The notes under the pieces: model-generated | What the model was told of the DNA's origin: nothing | The model's database searches: none | The model's input: only the letters and a program-made list of their open reading frames with translations | Translations under genes and position numbers: made by a program | Shown here: one piece after another, positions 1 through 8,637 of the stretch | Layout of the letters: each line of letters begins with the position of its first letter | Numbering within the stretch: position 1 is the stretch's first letter | IMG/VR virus record: IMGVR_UViG_3300009008_003203 | Location: 1 to 41,029 of that record | Strand: one strand, 5' to 3' | DNA length: 41,029 nucleotides | Origin: a virus

Positions 1-1
1 A

Positions 2-3000
2 TCATTTATGGTTCAACCTACTCCGATTAACAGCTCTACCGGCGCCAATCGAGGTGCTGGTATGTATATTATAACCGTTCGAATCACCACAGAGACAGGT
101 CCAGTTGTGCAGACACAGGGCAATGCCACATTTGTAACTGTTGAATATTCTGGCCCATCTACGGATGGCCAACGCCCAAGTTGGCATGCTAAAAATAACG
201 TGGTCCTGAATTATGAAAGCGACGGTGCTGCTGCTGATCTGTGGTTTCGGGTTCCTAATGCTAGCGGATTCTATGGTAATTTATACGTAACTCCTGTTGT
301 TGGTACCAGTGAGGCATCACCGGTCGCGTATAAGGGACCTCCATGGGTGATTAACGCGCCTGTTGCCCCTACTACGCTACCCGCCACAAATGAATTCGAG
401 TATGGCCAGTATGCATCTAAGATATTCGGTGTCGTAACAGGTAGCCAGTTTGTTGTATCGGGTGGTAATCCAGGACATGAGGTGCACATTAACGTCGACG
501 GCCATGGAGCACTTTCTCTTACTGGGTCTTATTCGACAACGCTTGGCTTTGCCCACCCGTTTAGCAATACCGAGGATACCTCTTTTATAGACAAATTAAT
601 AGGTGGCGGAGCTGGTGTCGAAGGAAGTGGCGGTCTTGCCATTACAGGTTCTTATGGTACTAATTCACAAGTCTTCTTCCACGGCGATCAGAATTCTAGG
701 GTATTCATATCTGCGAATACTGGGGACCCATCTCTTACATTTACCACACCTGTTGCAGACGGCACCCAGCAAGAAAGATGGGCATTTGCTCTAGATGAAA
801 GCAGAGATAATAGACTTGGCTTTAACCCTGGTAGTCCAGCTCCAGGTACTGATGACTTTCTTTCACTAAAATCTGACGGTCCTAATATTCTAATGCGCTA
901 TTCTAGAAATGCTTTAGCAGATGTAGGAGATCCCGCAAATTATTTTATGCATGTTGTTAATAATGATGACACCCTGGGGCAAGGCGCAGGTATTGCATTT
1001 ACCAGTGATGCCCCCTCCTCAGCTGGAATCGATGATCCAAATGTTGGCGGAAGTATTATTTTAAAGAATGCTGGAGCTGAATCGAAGGGAACTCTACAAT
1101 TCTATACAAAACAATCGACAGTAGAGGGAGACACTCCAACCCTAGCAATGGAAATCGCTGGTGGTCAACTCAATCTACAATACGGAATGCAATTTGACGG
1201 TGGTACGCTTAAAGATTCTGGAACGAATGACATCATAACGTTTGATGGTTCTGGCAATATTGAAACGATCGCTCCAGTTTTAGATCAGCTCACCGTCATA
1301 GGGACAGATAATACAGCCGAGCCTGTTATAACCCTTGTTAGCACAAATACAACAAACCATAAAGCTGGCCAGCTTCAACTGGATCACTACCACGGTAGCG
1401 CTGGGGAAGACGGTGTAAATCTTGGGGAAATAAAATTTAGGGGTTCAAACGATGGATCCACGTGGGGTGTCGGTGCTTCTATTCAGGGTGTCGGTGATGG
1501 TGATTGGTCGACAGATGATTATCCAGGCAGGCTTGAATTTTATACTACTAGAGAGGAAGCGGGCGCTGGTACTCTAGCACTCACAATCCACAAGGACCAA
1601 CAAGCTGATTTCACAGGGAATGTAACAGTTGGGGGCGGATACGGAAGCACTGGTACAACAATTTCGACTGCTGGTGTTCTTGAAACTGATAGTTCAATCA
1701 CTTGCGGTAACGTTTTATATGTCATAGGGGACTCTATAGCGGATTCTTCTTTGACAAGTGCAATCACCTTTGATGGAGCCGCGAATACGACGGTTGCAGG
1801 TGACCTAACAGTGGATGGAGATGATATCAAGGACAGTGGCGGAAATACCATACTTTCCTCTGATGGTAACGGTTACATCGACGATCGTCCAACATTCAGA
1901 AATAGTAGCATGGCCTATCCGACCACTGGTATCGATACCAGCGCTCCGGACACAAATGATTTTCTTAATATTTCTGGTTACCATTACTACACAACCACCG
2001 TATTGGGTTTAGCGTCCATTCAAGGAGGCGGCCAATATAGGGGGTGGCTTGGCGATGCAGCGGAAAACGGCACCGGGTCAGGGGCGCTAAATACAACTGA
2101 TTGGACCTTTACGAATGGAACTGGTGCCTCCGAACTGCGGTATGACTACCTCGAAGACTACACTTATTTTGGTGGATCCAAAGCTAACTTTGGTAAGTTG
2201 TACATTCTACGTGACACTGGAACCCCTATTTGGCAAACCGCTAATACATTTGGTGCTGGCACATGGTACGTTAGATATCGGGGAATGAAAGCCAACACCT
2301 CCTGGGAAGAAGAGGATGAGATCCGCTGGCAAGTTCGAACCGATGGAGGCTCCTGGACTACTGTTCATACTGTCTATTTAGACGCTTCTGCAACGACCAG
2401 CGCAGGTAATTTACCAATATATGATGATGCGACCAAGGCCTACGGTTGCTCGGTCGATTCTTTTACTTTCACAGTCGGCGGAACTTCGTCTGAATTGCGT
2501 GGTTATAGATATTCTGGAAATACGAACGAGTGGGTGGCCATCTGGGAATTCCAGCAAGTAATGGCAAATGATGGATCGAGGTATCCATGTCTAGACATCA
2601 TGTCTCCTGTTGGTGGACCGGATCACAGCACGCAGTATTTGATGCGGTTTTTTACCAATGACGCAACGACGAGCACTCACTATCCTGACGGTACTATTAC
2701 GTTGAACGATGGAACTGTTAGCTATAATCAATTTACTGGCCAGCATGGTGGAAAAGTTACCGTTGAAAATATGAAATACTCAAAGGGATCGATCGTTAGA
2801 ATTACTGGAATTGATAAAACAAAAAATGAGCCTGTTTACGAGATTGAAGAAACAACATCTGCGCAAGATAAAGCTGTTATAGGTGTATACAATAGCTTTG
2901 AGGGTGTCGGTGGGGTATCAAACTGCGGTATTGCCGCTGTAGGGAATGGCTATATACTTGTTTGTGATGAAGGTGGTGACATCGAGGTTGGAGACTATAT

Positions 3001-3217
3001 TTGCTCGTCTAATATAAAGGGACATGGTATGAAGCAAGAAAGTGATCAAATGATGAATTACACGGTAGCAAAAGCAGCAGAACCTGTGGATTGGTCAACA
3101 ATAACGTCTTCACGATGGGTAATTACAGGTACAGATGAAGAGGGAGAGCAGATTGGTGAGCATCAACAATTTCCAGCAACACAAACAAGGATCAATTGTA
3201 CATTCCACTGTGGATAG
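2..3217 (+). CDS. Tail fibre / virion appendage protein, 5' end probably outside the window
   Basis: Long structural protein; the first ATG is at position 8, but the frame is open to the left edge, so the true start may lie upstream. At least 1069 residues are visible. It is rich in Gly, Thr, Ser, Asn and Asp, with beta-rich low-complexity stretches typical of trimeric fibres. Two similar elements of the form KDSG-N-I-(F/S)-DG-GN occur near residues 398-420 and 605-630, a pattern common in phage fibre shafts. The last ~150 residues look like a separate globular domain, containing VIGVY, a GNGYILV strand, EVGDYICSSN and GMKQ, followed by an AKAAEPVDW stretch. This resembles C-terminal trimerisation or self-processing domains of fibre proteins, but I do not see the Ser/Lys signature of the S74 chaperone family. 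Role in host binding is inferred from architecture. No signal peptide or membrane segment is visible. Confidence 0.7.
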   Translation, partial: SFMVQPTPINSSTGANRGAGMYIITVRITTETGPVVQTQGNATFVTVEYSGPSTDGQRPSWHAKNNVVLNYESDGAAADLWFRVPNASGFYGNLYVTPVVGTSEASPVAYKGPPWVINAPVAPTTLPATNEFEYGQYASKIFGVVTGSQFVVSGGNPGHEVHINVDGHGALSLTGSYSTTLGFAHPFSNTEDTSFIDKLIGGGAGVEGSGGLAITGSYGTNSQVFFHGDQNSRVFISANTGDPSLTFTTPVADGTQQERWAFALDESRDNRLGFNPGSPAPGTDDFLSLKSDGPNILMRYSRNALADVGDPANYFMHVVNNDDTLGQGAGIAFTSDAPSSAGIDDPNVGGSIILKNAGAESKGTLQFYTKQSTVEGDTPTLAMEIAGGQLNLQYGMQFDGGTLKDSGTNDIITFDGSGNIETIAPVLDQLTVIGTDNTAEPVITLVSTNTTNHKAGQLQLDHYHGSAGEDGVNLGEIKFRGSNDGSTWGVGASIQGVGDGDWSTDDYPGRLEFYTTREEAGAGTLALTIHKDQQADFTGNVTVGGGYGSTGTTISTAGVLETDSSITCGNVLYVIGDSIADSSLTSAITFDGAANTTVAGDLTVDGDDIKDSGGNTILSSDGNGYIDDRPTFRNSSMAYPTTGIDTSAPDTNDFLNISGYHYYTTTVLGLASIQGGGQYRGWLGDAAENGTGSGALNTTDWTFTNGTGASELRYDYLEDYTYFGGSKANFGKLYILRDTGTPIWQTANTFGAGTWYVRYRGMKANTSWEEEDEIRWQVRTDGGSWTTVHTVYLDASATTSAGNLPIYDDATKAYGCSVDSFTFTVGGTSSELRGYRYSGNTNEWVAIWEFQQVMANDGSRYPCLDIMSPVGGPDHSTQYLMRFFTNDATTSTHYPDGTITLNDGTVSYNQFTGQHGGKVTVENMKYSKGSIVRITGIDKTKNEPVYEIEETTSAQDKAVIGVYNSFEGVGGVSNCGIAAVGNGYILVCDEGGDIEVGDYICSSNIKGHGMKQESDQMMNYTVAKAAEPVDWSTITSSRWVITGTDEEGEQIGEHQQFPATQTRINCTFHCG

Positions 3218-3226
3218 TGGTATAAT
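3196..3226 (+). promoter_or_regulatory. Candidate sigma70-like extended -10 promoter ahead of the glycan gene run
   Basis: A perfect TATAAT hexamer lies at 3221-3226, preceded by TGG at 3218-3220, giving the extended -10 form TGnTATAAT. A TTGTAC hexamer at 3196-3201 could serve as -35, but the 19 bp spacer is longer than ideal. The site straddles the stop codon of the fibre gene and sits about 180 bp before the next start, in the largest intergenic gap of the window (3218-3404). The rest of that gap is AT-rich; it contains the 10 bp palindrome CTGAATTCAG at 3291-3300 and no hairpin followed by a T tract. It would drive the glycosyltransferase run with host sigma70 polymerase. Chance occurrence in AT-rich DNA cannot be excluded. 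Confidence 0.45.
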
Positions 3227-3360
3227 AACTTAAATTAATTAATTATTAAATTAATAAACAGGTTTTATCAGTATTTGGTTAACTGGGAAACTGAATTCAG
3301 AATTAATATACAACCTCTGTAAAATTTGTACACGCAAAAAACTGAACTTTCTTTTTCATA

Positions 3361-3370
3361 TACAGCTGCT
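3361..3370 (+). repeat. 10-bp element TACAGCTGCT, copy 1 (44 bp before a start codon)
   Basis: This 10-mer recurs exactly at 11141-11150, also in a leader and also about 50 bp upstream of a start codon. It contains the palindrome CAGCTG. Whether it is a regulatory site or a coincidence is open. Confidence 0.3.
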
Positions 3371-3404
3371 CACTAGAGGTTATTATTCCTTGTGAGGTAG
3401 CTGA

Positions 3405-5354
3405 ATGTTTAATAGTCCCTTTGAAGATACCAGAATTAAAATTGATCGATCTGCAGATGTAGTGTTTGTTGCAGATCTTTTTGTTGAGAATTATGTTGGT
3501 GGAGCAGAACTGACAACCCAGGCTCTTATCGATGCTTCTGATGACGTAATTGTTCAGAAGCTTCATGCTCAAAATGTTACGCTAGAATTATTAGAAGCTG
3601 GAATGGACAAGCATTGGATATTCGGTAATTTTTCTACGTTAAATCCCCAACTAATTCCCAGTATTATAGGAAACATTTCATATTCGATTCTAGAGTATGA
3701 CTATAAATTTTGTCAGCATCGGTCTATTGAAAAACATCTTTCAGAGAGAGATGAAGTATGTGACTGTCATAATGAATTACATGGAAAGATGGTGTCTTCA
3801 TTTTTTCACGGTGCAAAAACGATCTGGTGGATGAGTGAAGAGCAAGAACGAAGATATCTTTCAAGATTTCCATTTTTAGAAGAGAATGATAGAGTTGTCT
3901 TGAGTAGTGTTTTTGATGAAAGCTATTTTGCAGTGGTCAAGGCGCTTAATGATAAATACAAAGAAGTTGACCGTAAGGGCTGGATTGTATTGGGTGCTGA
4001 ATCTTGGATCAAGGGTGCATCAGACGCAATTGCTTATTGCGAAGAAAATAATCTAGAATATGAAGTGCTATGGAAGAGACCATACGGCGAAGTTTTAGAA
4101 AGGCTAGCCACCGCTGAAGGGCTTGTGTATTTGCCACGCGGAGGTGATACATGCCCTCGAATGGTAATTGAAGCCAAGATGCTGGGCTGTGAACTAGTTT
4201 TAAACCAAGATGTACAACATGCCGATGAAGAGTGGTTTAAGGCTTCTCCAATAGACATGGTTTCATATTTGTACGCTGCCAGAAATCGATTCTGGGTGTC
4301 AATCAAGAGTGTGATGGGATGGACTGCAACTATTAGTGGGTATACAACAGTTCGAAACGCTAATGATATGGGTTATCCTTGGAAGGCATGTGTAGAATCA
4401 ATGCTCGGATTTTGTGACGAAGTGATTGTTGTAGATGGTGGATCAAATGATAATACATGGAAGCAGCTACAGGAATGGAGCAAAAAAGAACAACGTATTA
4501 AAGCGCATCAAATTTCTGTCAATCCCGATGACCCAAGCTTTGCATACGAATCCGATGGAAAATTAAAGGCCAAAGCTAGAGACTTATGTAAGATGCAATA
4601 TTGCTGGCAGATGGATGCTGATGAAATATTACATGAAGATGACTATGAACAAGTTCGACAGATAATAAGAAATTTTCCCAAAATGGTTGATATTGTTGCA
4701 CTTCCCATCATCGAATACTGGGGATCAAAAGAGAAAGTAAGGGTTGACATCAATCCCTGGAAGTGGAGATTGAGTAGAAATCTTCCTCATATTACACAAG
4801 GAATTCCAGCAGAGCTTAGAAAATTTGATGATGACGGTAATGAGTATGCAGGCTGGGGTACCGACACATGCGACTATATACACAAGGAGTCACGTGAAAG
4901 ACTTCCAATAGCTTCTTTTTACACTGAGGAAGTAAACAAGTTCAGAGCTGCAGCTCTTGAAGGAGATAAAAAAGCTCTAGAAATGTATGAGGGATGGTAT
5001 AACAGCGTTCTTGAACAACTACCAACAGTCCACCACTATTCGTGGTTCGATATATCTGCAAAGATAAAACAATATAGAAAGCACTGGGCAAAATTTTGGA
5101 AAAGTCAATATCGATTGGACATAGAAGACACTGCAAAAAATAATGTAATGTTCAACAAAGCGTGGAGCGACGTAACAGATAATGATATTAACATATTTGC
5201 ATCTCGATTAGCGACAGAAATGGGAGGATGGATATTTCACGAACCGGTAAACTTTTCTGCGCCCACTCCACATGTAGTGATAGGTAGAAATCATCCACAG
5301 GCTTATCTAGATAACGTTTCGAGCGATAAAGAGGAAGAAGATGCCAAAAGTTAG
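3405..5354 (+). CDS. Two-domain glycosyltransferase (GT4-like GT-B domain fused to GT2-like GT-A domain)
   Basis: This 649-residue protein appears to be two glycosyltransferases in one chain. Residues ~15-300 resemble a GT-B (GT4-like) enzyme: an early VGGAEL motif of the GGAE type, a central KGASDAI segment and a late region with PRGGDTCPRMVIEA in place of the usual E-x7-E motif. From about residue 305 a GT2-type GT-A domain begins: VVDGGSNDNT near residue 341 matches the nucleotide-binding loop, and MDADE near residue 402 is a DxD-type metal site. The final ~150 residues have no domain I recognise. A GAGGT ribosome-binding site precedes the ATG by about 6 bp. It is the first gene after the promoter candidate and overlaps the next glycosyltransferase by 14 bp. 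The acceptor and donor sugars cannot be read from sequence. Confidence 0.75.
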   Translation: MFNSPFEDTRIKIDRSADVVFVADLFVENYVGGAELTTQALIDASDDVIVQKLHAQNVTLELLEAGMDKHWIFGNFSTLNPQLIPSIIGNISYSILEYDYKFCQHRSIEKHLSERDEVCDCHNELHGKMVSSFFHGAKTIWWMSEEQERRYLSRFPFLEENDRVVLSSVFDESYFAVVKALNDKYKEVDRKGWIVLGAESWIKGASDAIAYCEENNLEYEVLWKRPYGEVLERLATAEGLVYLPRGGDTCPRMVIEAKMLGCELVLNQDVQHADEEWFKASPIDMVSYLYAARNRFWVSIKSVMGWTATISGYTTVRNANDMGYPWKACVESMLGFCDEVIVVDGGSNDNTWKQLQEWSKKEQRIKAHQISVNPDDPSFAYESDGKLKAKARDLCKMQYCWQMDADEILHEDDYEQVRQIIRNFPKMVDIVALPIIEYWGSKEKVRVDINPWKWRLSRNLPHITQGIPAELRKFDDDGNEYAGWGTDTCDYIHKESRERLPIASFYTEEVNKFRAAALEGDKKALEMYEGWYNSVLEQLPTVHHYSWFDISAKIKQYRKHWAKFWKSQYRLDIEDTAKNNVMFNKAWSDVTDNDINIFASRLATEMGGWIFHEPVNFSAPTPHVVIGRNHPQAYLDNVSSDKEEEDAKS

Positions 5355-6102
5355 TATTGTTCTTCCTTGCTATAATGGTGAAGCGACTATCGAACGAGCT
5401 ATTAAATCAATTGCTGCGCAAACATATCGCGATTTTGAGACTGTTTTTGTTGACAACAAATCAGATGACAGAACATTATCGATAATTGAGCGATATAGAC
5501 AATCCGCGAATATTCGAATCGTAACTTGCGATACAGCAGGAATCGTTCCAGCGTTGAATACTGGAATATATCATAGCGATTCTTCTTTTGTTGCAAGACA
5601 AGATGACGATGACTATTGGTACCCAACGAAATTAGAAAAACAAATGCTGCATTTTGAAGAAAATCCCGCCACGTCTATTTTGGGTACACGAATTCGTCTT
5701 CTTGACGAAGAAGGTAAAGCTCAGGATTTAGGTACGTATGGCCGACCAGTGAATTATCCTGTAGACGATCATACGATTCGATATATGCTTATTTTGGGTC
5801 AAAATCCGCTGTGTCATCCATCAGTGGTAATGCGTAGAGAGGTACCCCTTGTCGCTGGTGGATATAGCCAGCATTTTTTCTTGGCAGAAGACATGCATCT
5901 TTGGTTAAAGGCATTTCCGTTTTTTAAGTTCGCAAATTTACCAGAGGTTTTGCTAGATTACACCCAGACGGTTCGTGAAGACTATGACCCTCGTGTAGTG
6001 AAGGATTTAGCAACTTTCTACTATAACCTCTATAAGTCACAGGGGATAATCGAAGGAGATCGTCCTGCGCTAGTCTATGATTGGGAAAGAGGAGTAAAGT
6101 GA
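5341..6102 (+). CDS. GT2-family glycosyltransferase
   Basis: A 253-residue single-domain GT-A enzyme. The N-terminus has the GT2 hallmark (VSIVLPCYNGE), followed by TYRDFETVFVDNKSDD; the metal-binding acidic run is DDDD at residues 88-91 in the context ARQDDDDYW. Later motifs HPSVVMR and AEDMHLW (the ED of the catalytic-base region) are present. No membrane helices are seen, so it should act in the cytoplasm on a membrane- or protein-bound acceptor. It shares long motif strings with the product at 7776-8624, so the two are paralogues. Its start overlaps the end of the upstream gene by 14 bp, suggesting translational coupling. The sugar specificity is unknown. Confidence 0.85.
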   Translation: MPKVSIVLPCYNGEATIERAIKSIAAQTYRDFETVFVDNKSDDRTLSIIERYRQSANIRIVTCDTAGIVPALNTGIYHSDSSFVARQDDDDYWYPTKLEKQMLHFEENPATSILGTRIRLLDEEGKAQDLGTYGRPVNYPVDDHTIRYMLILGQNPLCHPSVVMRREVPLVAGGYSQHFFLAEDMHLWLKAFPFFKFANLPEVLLDYTQTVREDYDPRVVKDLATFYYNLYKSQGIIEGDRPALVYDWERGVK

Positions 6103-6947
6103 AACCACTATTACAGACCATAATTTTTTCAAAAAATCGAGCATTTCAATTACATGCATTGCTGTCTTCTATGAGATTGAAGGTAAAGACCTTGAAGCCG
6201 TTCATTCATACGGCAATATTGTGGTCAGCTGATGGTGCTCATAAGGATCAATATTCCGAATTAATTCAAATGTATCCTGAATTTGAGTGGATTGAAGAGA
6301 CGTCATTTCGTGATCAAGTAATTCAGAAATTAGATGGCTCGAAAGCAAAAAGATGCATGTTTCTTGTGGACGATATTATTTTTACAAGAGAAGTAGACTT
6401 AGTTGACGCAGTGCAGCTGTGGGATGCTAATGAAGGAGGAGCATATCGCGTCGCTGTATCATTAAGGTTGGGAATACACTTAACGAGGTGTTATGCACTG
6501 GATTGTGAGCAAGTTCACCCAAACACTGGACGCATTGTCGGGCCCTGGTTCGTCTGGAATTGGAAAGATGCGCACTCAAAGGGAGATTGGAGTTATCCGT
6601 TTTCACTAGACGGTCATATCTTCTCTACTGGAAAACTACGAAGCTGGATCGATCATTTAGACTTTGGGAACCCCAACGAAATGGAGTCAGAGATGGCTTC
6701 AAAGATTCCAATGACATTTAACGTTTCACAAAGTATGCTTTGTTATGTGCATGCGCCTCTTTTTAATATGCCGCTTAATCGTGTTCAGGACCAATTTAAG
6801 AATCGATGTGAAGAAATATCTGTCCAAGAATTATTTGAACATTTTCATAATGGCGATGAGCTAGATTTAGATCGATATGATAACATTCTCAATACAGGAT
6901 GTCATTTTCCAATGCCTGTTTATTTGAGAAAGAGGAAGATAGATTGA
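6099..6947 (+). CDS. Probable GT-A-fold glycosyltransferase
   Basis: I place the start at GTG 6099, inside a GTGA overlap with the stop of the previous gene, because an AGGAG lies 4 bp before it; a TTG 18 bp upstream lacks such a site. The 282-residue product opens with a GT-A-like strand (LLQTIIFSKNRAFQL) and later has a FLVDD motif around residues 88-92, consistent with a DxD-type site. The middle has many aromatic residues (WFVWNWKD), perhaps the acceptor site. It matches no family I can name firmly; assignment rests on the fold-like motif order and on being surrounded by glycosyltransferases. No signal peptide or transmembrane segment is seen. Confidence 0.6.
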   Translation: MKPLLQTIIFSKNRAFQLHALLSSMRLKVKTLKPFIHTAILWSADGAHKDQYSELIQMYPEFEWIEETSFRDQVIQKLDGSKAKRCMFLVDDIIFTREVDLVDAVQLWDANEGGAYRVAVSLRLGIHLTRCYALDCEQVHPNTGRIVGPWFVWNWKDAHSKGDWSYPFSLDGHIFSTGKLRSWIDHLDFGNPNEMESEMASKIPMTFNVSQSMLCYVHAPLFNMPLNRVQDQFKNRCEEISVQELFEHFHNGDELDLDRYDNILNTGCHFPMPVYLRKRKID

Positions 6948-7771
6948 TGAAAAGAAAAGAATTAAAAATCGGTATACTGTCAGTCGCTACTGGAAAGTAT
7001 ATAGATTTTCTAGAACCACTTTATGAGTCTATAGAGCATAGATTTTTAAGCGGTTATAAAAAGACATATTTCGTTTTTACCGATAACCCTAAAGCTGTTC
7101 AAACAATCGCTGCAAATGTTGGAGTTGATGCGCTATCTATCCCTATCGAACGTCAAGGATTTCCTGGCGACACTTTATTACGATATAACTACTTTTCTAG
7201 ACTCCCGGCAGCCTTAGCAGAAGTAGGTTCCGAACCTCCTGATGTGCTTTTTTATTTAGACGCTGACATGTTAGTCTTTTTCCCCGTCGGACCTGAAGTG
7301 CTTCCAGTCCCACCGCACTCTGAGCTTGTGGCTACTTCACATCCCGGATATTACAACCACAGAACACCTACTCATCCGCTGGGTGATCCAGATCAAAATC
7401 CCAAAAGTAGAGCCTATATTCGATCATACGAAGCTGGTGGCGATCATCGTCGTCGAAAAAGAATATGCTATCTTGCAGGTGGATTTAACGGTGGTACCTA
7501 TTCAGCTTTCATGAAGATGTGTGAAGTTTTATCTAAACAAATTGCAGATGACTTAGCAGATGGTGTGATGGCAAGATGGCATGATGAGTCGCATTTGAAT
7601 GAGTACTGTAGCAGATATTACATTTTTGAGCGCTTGAAAATTTTGACACCCGAGTACTGTTTTGATCAAAAAGATATGGAGATAGATGGTAACGATATTC
7701 GAATCAAGGGAGTACAGTACGCTCCACGAATAGTTGCACTAGATAAAGACCATAACAAGGTTAGGAGCTGA
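6947..7771 (+). CDS. GT6-family (ABO / alpha-1,3-galactosyltransferase type) glycosyltransferase
   Basis: The 274-residue product carries the GT6 signatures in order: DVLFYLDADM with an intact DxD (D105-A-D107), SHPGYY, a Ser-x-AYI segment, CYLAGGFNGGTY, RWHDESHLN (H212-DESH216) and LTPEYCFD. GT6 enzymes are retaining transferases that add Gal or GalNAc alpha-1,3 to a galactoside; the vertebrate A/B transferases need a fucosylated acceptor. Vertebrate enzymes use DxD, while many bacterial members have NxN, so the DxD form here is notable; a cyanophage GT6 with DxD is known to me from the literature. It lacks the N-terminal membrane anchor of animal enzymes and is soluble. The start is ATG 6947 in a TGATG overlap with an AGAGGA upstream, rather than an earlier in-frame ATG at 6899. 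Actual sugar and acceptor are not determinable. Confidence 0.88.
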   Translation: MKRKELKIGILSVATGKYIDFLEPLYESIEHRFLSGYKKTYFVFTDNPKAVQTIAANVGVDALSIPIERQGFPGDTLLRYNYFSRLPAALAEVGSEPPDVLFYLDADMLVFFPVGPEVLPVPPHSELVATSHPGYYNHRTPTHPLGDPDQNPKSRAYIRSYEAGGDHRRRKRICYLAGGFNGGTYSAFMKMCEVLSKQIADDLADGVMARWHDESHLNEYCSRYYIFERLKILTPEYCFDQKDMEIDGNDIRIKGVQYAPRIVALDKDHNKVRS

Positions 7772-7775
7772 CATA

Positions 7776-8624
7776 ATGACAAATATACCAAGGGTTTCTG
7801 TTTTAATACCCCTGCATAACTGCGAAAAAACTGTATTTCGTGCGATCGACTCTGTTCTGCAACAAACATATACTGACTTTGAGGTGGTATGTGTACTAAA
7901 TAATTGCTCTGATGCAACGGAAGATATACTACGAGATATCCAAGATGAGCGCATAAAGATCGTTTATCAAAATAAGTTGAAAGGAATTACGCCAACATTA
8001 AATCATGGATTTAGACATTGCCTCGGCGAATTTATCGCGCGCCAAGACGGTGATGATTATTGGTATCCAGAAAAGTTAAAAAAGCAAATGGATTATTTCG
8101 AGAGTAATCCAGAAGTTGATATTCTTGGAACACAAATTCGAATGGTGACGTCCGATGGTCAAGATTTTGTAAACAGAGATGCTGGATATGCTACGTCACA
8201 AAACAAATTGGTTACTTGGGATGCGGGAAATCCTGAGACAGATCAAGAAATTCGAGGGTTACTTTTGGAGGGTGACAATGTAATTGCTCATCCCAGCGTG
8301 GTTATGAGGGCAGTTGTATTAGACTGTGTTGGGGGTTATGATCCACTATACATAAGGGCGGAAGATTTGCACTTGTGGATGAAGGCATTACCCTTCTTTA
8401 CATTCGCAAATTTGCAAGAGGTTCTAGTTGACTATACGGTAAAGGAATCATCGAAAGAAGATTGGATGTGGGGTCAGGACTGGAAAATGGCTGAATGCTT
8501 AAAGCCCTTTATTCTGATATTAGAAGAGGAAGATTTACGTGCTGGTAAGTCACGGCGAGAATTTCTAAAATCTGTGGGAGCCAATCCACCAACACCTGTC
8601 CCTCCCCACAAGCCACTAAAGTAA
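7776..8624 (+). CDS. GT2-family glycosyltransferase (paralogue of 5341-6102)
   Basis: A 282-residue GT-A enzyme with VSVLIPLHNCE at the N-terminus, a TYTDFEVV strand, and the acidic metal site ARQDGDDYW (D91-G-D-D94). HPSVVMR, AEDLHLWMKA and FANLQEVLVDYT match the same strings in the enzyme at 5341-6102, so these genes are duplicates separated by two unrelated transferases. An extra stretch of roughly 20 residues (around residues 130-155) and a Pro-rich C-terminus distinguish it. An AGGAG ribosome-binding site ends about 10 bp before the ATG. Specificity is unknown; divergence around the acceptor half suggests a different acceptor from the paralogue. Confidence 0.85.
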   Translation: MTNIPRVSVLIPLHNCEKTVFRAIDSVLQQTYTDFEVVCVLNNCSDATEDILRDIQDERIKIVYQNKLKGITPTLNHGFRHCLGEFIARQDGDDYWYPEKLKKQMDYFESNPEVDILGTQIRMVTSDGQDFVNRDAGYATSQNKLVTWDAGNPETDQEIRGLLLEGDNVIAHPSVVMRAVVLDCVGGYDPLYIRAEDLHLWMKALPFFTFANLQEVLVDYTVKESSKEDWMWGQDWKMAECLKPFILILEEEDLRAGKSRREFLKSVGANPPTPVPPHKPLK

Positions 8625-8637
8625 CTTTGGAGAAAAA

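Noticed and set aside
3231-3260. A terminator in the AT-rich TTAATTAA-like stretch after the fibre gene
   Set aside because: The pairing would be A-T only, with no G+C stem and no following T run.
3303-3572. A minus-strand open frame of 89 codons across the intergenic gap
   Set aside because: It overlaps the start of the fused glycosyltransferase gene, runs against every other gene, and has no recognisable domain.
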